A stretch of 53,218 bases of DNA from an uncultured Faecalibacterium sp. (GTDB lineage: Bacteria > Bacillota > Clostridia > Oscillospirales > Ruminococcaceae). Shown one piece after another: positions 47,800 through 53,218 of the stretch. The position numbers were made by a program, and so were the translations under genes. The stretch covers positions 1 through 53,218 of the forward strand of contig CALFLK010000011.1 of NCBI GenBank assembly GCA_937880095.1, written 5' to 3'. Positions within the stretch are counted from its first letter, which is position 1. Each line of letters opens with the position of its first letter. The notes beneath the pieces are model-generated. The model did not search any database. It had not been told where the DNA came from and worked only from the letters and a program-made list of their open reading frames with translations.

Positions 47800-48335
47800 C
47801 ACTTCGCTGCCTCCTGGATGATCCAGACCCGGTGCGTTCCATAGCCTTGCCAGCTCAGTGCATCTTCGTGGCTTCCAGAAACGGCTATGTCCAAGTGTTT
47901 TCCCTGGATTCCCGCTCCTTTGTCCTGAACGATCCGCACTCCTACATCCTCGATATAGAGGACAGTCCCAAACGGGAACACGTCCGGGTCAGCCGCCACC
48001 GTCACGTCAGCTTCTACCGGTGCACCGCTGGACGTGATTCCTGTTCCCGTTCCGCAGATATGTTCCCGCTTTTCGGTGCAGTAGGCCGTGCAGAGAAAAT
48101 CGCCAGCATCCTCAACTAGCAATTTTCCATCCAGTCGGTCCCGTGCTTTCAGAGAATCCCGCAGGGTATCGGCGTACTCTGCAATCTCTTTCGACACGCC
48201 CTCCCAGTCCTCATACCGGGACTTGTAAATATCCCGCTGACATTCCAGATCATCAATACGGTGATAAAGCACGCCGGTCTGTATGCCTGCAATCATGACT
48301 ACTACCAAGGCAATTTTTGATATGTCCACTTTCAT
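47799..48335 (-). CDS. 3D-domain protein with membrane anchor
   Basis: A 178-residue protein with an N-terminal membrane helix (ISKIALVVVMIAGIQTGVLY), a coiled-coil-like linker and a C-terminal 3D domain (VTVAADPDVFPFGTVLYIED ... RIVQDKGAGIQGKHLDI), named for its three aspartates, here about Asp116, Asp138 and Asp149. The fold is that of MltA/RlpA-type peptidoglycan lytic enzymes and Firmicutes YabE-like proteins. It could remodel the wall. Its start overlaps the stop of the restored methyltransferase frame as ATGA. Confidence 0.8.
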   Translation of the reverse strand: MKVDISKIALVVVMIAGIQTGVLYHRIDDLECQRDIYKSRYEDWEGVSKEIAEYADTLRDSLKARDRLDGKLLVEDAGDFLCTAYCTEKREHICGTGTGITSSGAPVEADVTVAADPDVFPFGTVLYIEDVGVRIVQDKGAGIQGKHLDIAVSGSHEDALSWQGYGTHRVWIIQEAAK

Positions 48336-50266
48336 GTTTTTCCCGTTCCTCCCATCTTGTCAAAAGTAATTGGCGGATGCCCATGCTCCTGCGCTCTGAG
48401 CGTCCCGGACGTTCCCTGCGTGACGCTCATTCTTCCTCCGCCTTGGTCATTCAGTACCATATTTCTCAGCTCAAAAAGCGTTTGATCCTGATGTGTCGCC
48501 AGTGTTGCAGAAAGTTCTTTCTGAACAAGTGCTCCTTTTCCGCCACCCTCACGCCCTGACCGGATCTTCACGGTGTAGGCTCCATGCTGCCCCCCCCCCC
48601 GCTGGCCTCGATGCCACCATTCGATCATGCCATGAATAGCAGTCAGCAGTAAGTCCGGCAATTTCTTCCCCCTTCGGGATGCACGGGTTAAAATCCCATT
48701 GAGTGCCTTTTCGCTCAAAAGCGACCACTCCGGCGGATTCTCTACGAGTATCGCAGACAGCATATACTCTGCGCCTGCGCTGGGGGATTCCCCAGTATTG
48801 AGCATTGACGATTCGATAGGCAACAGCTCCGTAGTTTGCGAAGCCCCCCCACTTGCCATGTTGGAGAATAGGCTTATCTGCTCTACCTCCGGCAAATCCT
48901 CTGATACGAAGTAGTTCATTGAGGACCGTTTCAAAATCCTTCCCTCCATTTGACGAAAGTGCACCGGGCACATTTTCCCAGATCACAAAGCGCGGATATT
49001 TGCCATTTGTTGCAACCAGCATTTCTATGATGATTCTGATTGCTTCCCAAAATAGCCCAGATCTTCCGCCACCCAGGCCGGCGCGTTTTCCAGCAATGCT
49101 CAAGTCCTGGCAAGGAGATCCGAACGTAATAATATCTACTGGCTCGATTTTGTCTCCCCGGACATCCTTCACGCTTCCTAGGTGCTTCATATGCGGCAGG
49201 TGCGTTCTCGTGACGGCAATAGGGTACGGCTCCACCTCACTTGCCCATACTGCCCGTCCACCGCACATTACCGCGCACAGCGGCATCGTTCCGCTGCCGT
49301 CAAACAGGCTTCCCAGCTTCACGTCCTCGGCTGGTTTGCCCAGTTCCCGGAAAGCATTTTTGACAAAGAACAGTGCGTTCGGCAACGCCATACCATTGCC
49401 CCACATGGCATACTCTGCTGCCATGCTATGCAGGCCGTCATGCCAGCGCATCAATGCCTTGTCGCTTTCAGTGCTGCCACCCTGCACAATTTTTCTGCTC
49501 GGTCTTTTCCCTTTGATTTCGCAATCTCTGGCATATACTTCACGCCAGAATGGAAACTCTTGTGGAGAGGTCAGCGGTGCGATTTCTGCCCACCCATCAG
49601 GGAAGCCCTGCAATCGGCCGCATTCCAATGGGATAAGACGGCGGACAATCCAGTCCGGTGAACCCTTTTCGCCGGCTTGAATCACTTTTGGTCCACTCGT
49701 TGCTACGCCGTTCACTTTTGTAAGCGTTGCCGCCACCTCTCCGGTAACAGTTCCATTATAGGTATCCGCTCCGGTTGCTTCCGGCAACGGTTGAATTACC
49801 GGATTTATGTAGTTCAGGCTCCATCCGCCTTCCCCTTTAGCCTGCAATGTTCCGCTCACATTGCCGTTCAGGCAATGGTGCCTTGCGTCATAGGCTACCG
49901 CGTGACGGTCAACGGTGTTCAGCGTGAATGTCACATTCTCGTCTACTCCCGTGCCGTTCATCCCGGTGTTGCGGTCTATCATATTCCCCGCCAAGCAGTA
50001 TGATCCGGCAACAATAGGTGCTTCATGGTCACACGTCAGACAAGGGCAGGTGTTATCCAGCGTATCAGCCGATGCCTGCCCTGACGCTCTGCAAATCACC
50101 GGCTTACTTTCGCATATTTTCATGCTGTCCCCCCCCCCCCCCCGCAGACCAAAAAGCCTTGCGATCTCATGGCCGAAGCGCTATTGAGCAGCGACGGTGC
50201 CACCCCGTCCACGCTGTAAATTCTCGCTCCTTGTGGAAACTCCGGCGTTAAGCATTCCAGTTCCAT
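48332..50266 (-). CDS. Circularly permuted cytosine-C5 DNA methyltransferase, interrupted by two poly-G tracts
   Basis: The longest open frame (48549-50123, 524 residues) is a C5 cytosine methyltransferase with permuted motifs: the IX/X-type LECGRLQGFPDGW at 166-178 comes before motif I LFDGSGT (273-279), catalytic PCQD (337-340), ENV (383-385) and QRRRRVY (448-454). On both sides the gene is cut by poly-G runs. Before the ATG, G15 (50129-50143) separates it from an upstream frame starting at 50266 with a good ribosome site (MELECLTPEFPQGARIY...); G16 would join them. Near the 3' end, G11 (48590-48600) shifts into an early stop; G10 would continue into YTVKIRSGREGGGKGALVQ... and end at 48332, overlapping the 3D gene start. 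It is therefore a phase-variable gene, or one with homopolymer sequencing errors. Confidence 0.8.
48590..48600 (-). repeat. Poly-G tract 2 (11 G on the coding strand)
   Basis: Eleven C on the plus strand. With 11 the methyltransferase ends after 17 odd codons; with 10 or 13 it runs on in the frame that ends at 48332. The bases after the tract, CAGCATG, are shared with tract 1. Confidence 0.85.
50129..50143 (-). repeat. Poly-G tract 1 (15 G on the coding strand)
   Basis: Fifteen C on the plus strand, just before ACAGCATG. With 15 the upstream frame stops at a TGA that overlaps the ATG at 50123; with 13 or 16 it is fused to the methyltransferase. The tract itself could serve as a ribosome site for the internal ATG. 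Confidence 0.85.
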
Positions 50267-50291
50267 TCATTTTCCTCATTTCTTTTCTTGC

Positions 50292-50367
50292 ACGGACGGT
50301 CGGTATCGAACCGGCTCACCTGCTCATGGGGGATAGTCAGAAGCAAGTACATCCTCTATGCGTCCGC
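50292..50367 (-). other. tRNA-like segment
   Basis: On the minus strand GCGGACG and CGTCCGT pair as a 7-bp acceptor-like stem exactly 76 bases apart, the usual tRNA length. Next to the 3' strand is a T-arm-like GCCGG-TTCGATA-CCGAC with one mismatch. But I cannot fold a normal D arm or a 7-base anticodon loop, so this is not called a tRNA gene. Confidence 0.3.
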
Positions 50368-50706
50368 ATATCAAACCCGCCCGGCAAGAGAGTACCGGAC
50401 GGGGCGGCCACGGCAATGGCCTACCGCTTTTGTTCCTGGGCGGATTGAACAGGGCATTTCTACGCTCATGCTGCGGCGCACCCATTCCCGTCAAATCCAT
50501 GCGGGTGCGTCTTTCGCGGAAATGGCAGCCCGGTCTTTCACCGGGCTTGAACGGAAAGGAGGACGCTGCTGTACAGCACCATTCCGCTATGTCGGCCGGC
50601 TGATTTCCTGACCGTACCGGCTTCCATGGAAAACTCAACTCGGCACATACAGGGTCCGGCCCTGCTTGCAGCGCTCAATGCCTAGAAAAAGCGCCATGCG
50701 CCATAT

Positions 50707-50741
50707 AAAAGCAGCCCCGCTTCTGCGGTGCAGGGCTGCTT
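50707..50741 (-). terminator. Terminator after the gene at 50745
   Basis: AAGCAGCCC pairs with GGGCTGCTT (50733-50741) around a 15-base loop, followed on the minus strand by TTTTATA. It separates the first early genes from the methyltransferase. Confidence 0.75.
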
Positions 50742-50744
50742 ATT

Positions 50745-51254
50745 TCACGTTCGAGAAGAACCATGCTTTGTATCAGCGGCACTGTTTTTCTCGTAGTGCT
50801 CGCACTCCACGTTGTAACCACTGCAAGGCGCGCACCGGGCTGCGGTTATCTTGAATGTGTGCTTGCACTGTTCTTCAGTACCCTTTTGTTTTCCCTTGTG
50901 CAGGGATGCTCTGGTATGTGTACTTCTTGCCAAGCTCTTGATCTTCCTCGCTTTATATAAATAGGTGTTTCGGCCCAAAGGCTTTGGGTTTCGACGCTTG
51001 TCCTGCACCGCTTCCCAGCGCACCGGTGGATTGAAGTTTTTCCGCAATTTCATCCAGATTTTGAAACTGCTGAAGTCGCTTTCCCATGTTCCGAATGTTT
51101 CATCCATCCACTTGAACATTTCTTTTACGGCTTCTGGCAATTCAAATTTTCCATCACATAGGGGTCCCGGCACTTCCTCAACATCCGGCATGGTTGTCGG
51201 CAGTTCTATTCGCTCACCATTCGGAAGATCATAGTAGGCGGTGCCTCTGCTCAC
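50745..51254 (-). CDS. Hypothetical protein
   Basis: A 169-residue protein. N-terminal part acidic (ELPTTMPDVEEVPGPLCDGKF), then MFKWMDETFGTWESDFSSFK, and a basic C-terminal half with NPKPLGRNTYLYKARKIKSLA and a Cys cluster (ARCAPCSGYNVECEHY) that could bind zinc. It overlaps the HD gene stop by four bases. No family recognised. Confidence 0.6.
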   Translation of the reverse strand: MSRGTAYYDLPNGERIELPTTMPDVEEVPGPLCDGKFELPEAVKEMFKWMDETFGTWESDFSSFKIWMKLRKNFNPPVRWEAVQDKRRNPKPLGRNTYLYKARKIKSLARSTHTRASLHKGKQKGTEEQCKHTFKITAARCAPCSGYNVECEHYEKNSAADTKHGSSRT

Positions 51255-51805
51255 TCTTCTACCTCCATGATGTGCGTTGCGATCATGTCAGCCATGTGCA
51301 GGCACAGGGCTTCCGGGCAGCGGTCGTATACTTTGCCGAGCGTTCCCCAGTCCTGCTCTCCGCTATATGCTCCCATGTGCCACCTGATTGCCAGGGCTTC
51401 CGTGTCGGTCAAGAAAATCCAGTCTTTGATAATGCTGACGGATGCTTCACCGTGTCCCATCAAGTGACTATCTTCATAACGGTAACTGCCATCCGGCTTT
51501 TTGATGTACTGCCCAGCCTTGCAAACGTCATGGAGTAACGCGGCGGTCAAGACTGCGCCCTTATTGCATTTTGCAAACTGCGGCATCTTGTCGCACAATT
51601 CCAGGGCAGCTCTTGCCACATTGAGAGAATGCAGCACCAGACCGCCGGGGACATTCAGGTGATGCTTCGCGCTGGCCGGGGAATTGTAAAAGTCCAGTTC
51701 TTCCAGCACCCGCATCAGTGCCATACCGCCGCGCCTACCCTCAATAGCCCGTACCAAAAGGCTGTTGAACTGGTCTTTCAGCGAGATTCTTGTTGCTTCA
51801 TCCAT
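51251..51805 (-). CDS. HD-domain phosphohydrolase
   Basis: A 184-residue protein with HD-family motifs: LVLHSLNVARAALEL, AALLHDVCKAGQYI (the His-Asp pair) and HLMGHGEASVSIIKDW. Such enzymes remove phosphates from nucleotides or cyclic nucleotides. Start at MDEATRIS chosen; the long upstream frame overlaps the previous gene. It might change nucleotide pools or signalling in the infected cell. Substrate unknown. Confidence 0.8.
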   Translation of the reverse strand: MDEATRISLKDQFNSLLVRAIEGRRGGMALMRVLEELDFYNSPASAKHHLNVPGGLVLHSLNVARAALELCDKMPQFAKCNKGAVLTAALLHDVCKAGQYIKKPDGSYRYEDSHLMGHGEASVSIIKDWIFLTDTEALAIRWHMGAYSGEQDWGTLGKVYDRCPEALCLHMADMIATHIMEVEE

Positions 51806-51821
51806 AGGTCGTTCCCACCTC

Positions 51822-52097
51822 TCAATCCCAGTCCCGGACTTCATTGTTCCAGTCATAAGCCTTTTTGACCAAAGTGTCCAGCAACACCGGCACTGCCCAT
51901 GCAACGGCAATGAGATCTGGGTTGTAATTGATTTTGAACAGCCAGCAGACACCCCAGATCAGGGTTGAAAAAATGCCATACAGCACGCCGAACACCAGCA
52001 GGCTTTCTCCCAGGTGCAGCGCATCGCGGCGGAAGCGCCGCCAGTTGAATGTCTTGTTGAAGTTGTTGATTGTTCTGTGAAGTTTTTCAAGAATCAT
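51822..52097 (-). CDS. Small membrane protein
   Basis: A 91-residue protein: basic N-terminal part (LHRTINNFNKTFNWRRFRRD), then a hydrophobic stretch (ESLLVFGVLYGIFSTLIWGV) and another around IAVAWAVPVLLDTL, so one or two membrane helices. Start overlaps the methylase gene end by 11 bases. Function unknown. Confidence 0.6.
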   Translation of the reverse strand: MILEKLHRTINNFNKTFNWRRFRRDALHLGESLLVFGVLYGIFSTLIWGVCWLFKINYNPDLIAVAWAVPVLLDTLVKKAYDWNNEVRDWD

Positions 52098-52806
52098 TTT
52101 TCTTTCCTTCCATGTGAAACAGGCTGGTTTGACTTGTGTACTCAGAAAACCGTTCTTCTTCCAACTGGAAATAGAACGGATCAATTTCAAATCCGATAAA
52201 ATCAAGTCCAGCCTCATATGCTGCTATGCGGCTGCTTCCACTTCCAAGATGGGTGTCAAGAACCTTCTGCCCTGGCTCTGCATAGTTTTTGAAAATCCAG
52301 TCATAAAGAGCAACCGGCTTCTGCGTTGGGTGGATTCGCTTTTCGTTCAAGCTCTTGTTTCCCTGCATGGTGTCGCCTTCTGTGATGCTTTTTCCCTGCA
52401 TCATGCCGGACCACATATACCGGAACATTCTCACTGAGGAAAACAAATCTGTCGCCGCAATCTCGCAATCTGAAAAGCTAGAATTTCCATTGCACTTGTC
52501 CCACACGATCCGTCCAGTAGCAAACTGGTAGTCAAAATAATTACAGCCCCATACAATATAGCGGCGGCACACTCGAAGCAGCTCCCTGAAATACTCCGGT
52601 TCTGGTTTACTCCAAGCAGGAGAAACGGGGTAGTCACGATGTACGCCTATTTTGCTGACTTTTGATCCGTAAAATCCTCTGCGTTCCGGGCCAGAGAAAT
52701 ACGGTGGATCCACAACCGCCAAATCAAAATAATTATCCGGGAACAGTTCCATTGCCGGCAGGCAGTCCATGTTATAGCAATGGTTCAGCTTAAACACTTC
52801 TCCCAT
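52087..52806 (-). CDS. N6-adenine or N4-cytosine DNA methylase
   Basis: A 239-residue beta-type DNA methyltransferase: catalytic VVDPPYFSG (DPPY at about 33-36) near the start and the SAM-binding part at the end (HPTQKPVALYDWIFKNY, VLDTHLGSGSSRIAAYEAG). These enzymes act alone in phages to protect DNA from restriction. It has no partner nuclease nearby. Second gene of the early operon, three bases after the HTH gene. A third methyltransferase type in this genome. Confidence 0.88.
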   Translation of the reverse strand: MGEVFKLNHCYNMDCLPAMELFPDNYFDLAVVDPPYFSGPERRGFYGSKVSKIGVHRDYPVSPAWSKPEPEYFRELLRVCRRYIVWGCNYFDYQFATGRIVWDKCNGNSSFSDCEIAATDLFSSVRMFRYMWSGMMQGKSITEGDTMQGNKSLNEKRIHPTQKPVALYDWIFKNYAEPGQKVLDTHLGSGSSRIAAYEAGLDFIGFEIDPFYFQLEEERFSEYTSQTSLFHMEGKKNDS

Positions 52807-52809
52807 GCC

Positions 52810-53058
52810 TTACTCCGCCGGGCAATCCGCCCGATACCTGAACCGCTGCTTTGCGTTGTATAATCGCTGCTGCCCAAGCTCTGCACTATATCCTGCGCGA
52901 CCATTGGCATCCATCTTTCCAGTGTCACCGCGCTTCAGTTCCTTATAGATGGTGGAATAGTTGAAGCTCATCGCCCTGGCGATTCCGGCAACACTCTGTC
53001 CGGCATTGTACCGGGCTTCCAGCACCTTGCGGTCATCCTGCGTCATGTGTTTTGCCAT
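52810..53058 (-). CDS. IS30-type HTH protein without catalytic domain
   Basis: An 82-residue protein that corresponds to the DNA-binding N-terminus of IS30 transposases only. MTQDDRKVLEARYNAGQSVA then STIYKELKRG match the HTH_38 of the transposase at the other end of the phage (STVYRELKRG), and a following GYSAELGQQRLYNA matches its YSPDIAEQRYQA. No DDE residues follow. It is the first gene of the early operon, 106 bases from the right terminal repeat, behind three perfect 12-bp repeats. It is probably a regulator of transposition or lysogeny. Confidence 0.8.
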   Translation of the reverse strand: MAKHMTQDDRKVLEARYNAGQSVAGIARAMSFNYSTIYKELKRGDTGKMDANGRAGYSAELGQQRLYNAKQRFRYRADCPAE

Positions 53059-53097
53059 TCCTGTTCCCTCGCTTTCCTGAAAAATGCGCAAAAAAAT

Positions 53098-53144
53098 AAC
53101 GCAAGAGAATCCGCTAAGATTTCTCTTGCGTTTTCTCTTGCGTT
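53098..53144. promoter_or_regulatory. Three 12-bp repeats at the right end (TTCTCTTGCGTT)
   Basis: Perfect copies at 53121-53132 and 53133-53144 in tandem, and an inverted perfect copy at 53098-53109. The outer and inverted copies also form a hairpin. They lie between a possible promoter and the HTH gene and next to the phage terminus, so they could be operators, transposase sites or both. Confidence 0.75.
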
Positions 53145-53145
53145 T

Positions 53146-53174
53146 ATTTTACAAATTCAGCAGTGAAAAGTAAA
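53146..53174 (-). promoter_or_regulatory. Possible junction promoter of the early operon
   Basis: On the minus strand TTTACT (53169-53174), 17 bases, TAAAAT (53146-53151). The -35 lies in the terminal repeat and the -10 in the phage right end, so the promoter exists only when the ends are joined as they are here. Match to consensus is moderate. Confidence 0.45.
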
Positions 53175-53218
53175 GCATTAAATGCAACAAATTTTCGGCT
53201 CTGTTTTTGTGGATTTTA
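53164..53218. repeat. Terminal direct repeat, right copy (55 bp)
   Basis: Identical to 54-108 and cut by the window edge. See the left copy. Confidence 0.85.

Larger units (their letters stand above)
50271..50744. other. Structured gene-free region
   Basis: About 470 bases with no convincing gene. It holds several strong hairpins: CCCGCCCGG/CCGGACGGGG (about 50376-50405), CGCACCC/GGGTGCG (about 50477-50508) and GCCCGG/CCGGGC (about 50530-50548), plus a tRNA-like arrangement at 50292-50367 and the terminator at 50707-50741. It may encode a structured RNA or a leader of the methyltransferase gene. Confidence 0.5.

Noticed and set aside
50267..50640. Reading frames of 77-107 codons around 50300-50640 on both strands
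   Set aside because: They follow hairpin-rich sequence, have no ribosome sites and overlap each other; products resemble typical spurious proteins read across structured RNA regions.

Overview
This window is almost the whole genome of a temperate contractile-tailed (P2-like myovirus) bacteriophage or prophage. It carries a diversity-generating retroelement (DGR) and an IS30-family transposase as its only recognisable DNA recombinase. The moderately high GC content, the strong AGGAGG ribosome binding sites and the gene types suggest a Gram-positive gut host. An Oscillospiraceae host such as Faecalibacterium is my inference from general resemblance, not something the sequence proves. No host gene was recognised. 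The last 55 bases repeat positions 54-108 exactly, so the phage ends are probably joined in a circular or concatemeric form, and bases 1-53 look like an alternative flank.

Left end (1-1430): the flank, the terminal repeat and the IS30-family transposase. Late operon (30.3 kb down to 1.4 kb, minus strand), in order of transcription: two small-terminase-type genes, large terminase (GpA type), head-tail joining protein, lambda-type portal, ClpP-type maturation protease, decoration protein, capsid E, neck and tail-completion proteins, sheath, tube, tail chaperones with a -1 frameshift site, tape measure, baseplate (X, D, V, U, W, J, I), fibre genes, the DGR (Avd-like protein, template repeat, reverse transcriptase, first variable protein) and a lysis cassette (XkdX, M15 endopeptidase, holin, XhlA-like).

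Control region (30.17-32.05 kb): an extended -10 promoter preceded by a helically phased direct repeat drives the late operon. A terminator-like hairpin lies between this promoter and the first late gene. Several palindromes are present, and a G-rich gene-free stretch overlaps a segment bounded by an 18-bp inverted repeat. A ribbon-helix-helix regulator faces a plus-strand operon across a promoter region with five copies of a 12-bp operator-like motif.

Accessory operon (32.05-39.76 kb, plus strand): about a dozen mostly small genes, including an ArdC-like protein, an N6-adenine methyltransferase with a DUF4942-like C-terminus and a SWIM zinc-finger protein. A recurring two-hairpin intergenic module separates many of them.

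Early/replication operon (53.06 kb down to 39.68 kb, minus strand): a small IS30-type helix-turn-helix protein, an N6 methylase, an HD hydrolase, a circularly permuted cytosine methyltransferase broken by two poly-G tracts (a strong candidate for phase variation), a 3D-domain protein, a lipoprotein, a second DGR target protein about 40 kb from the template, zinc-binding proteins, an HUH-type rolling-circle replication initiator, a DUF1064 nuclease and an ArpU-like late regulator.

The strongest candidates for new biology are the DGR that diversifies a tail-region protein and a distant early-region protein from one template, the doubly poly-G-interrupted permuted methyltransferase, the IS30 transposase paired with a stand-alone copy of its DNA-binding domain at the opposite end, and the repeated intergenic hairpin modules.
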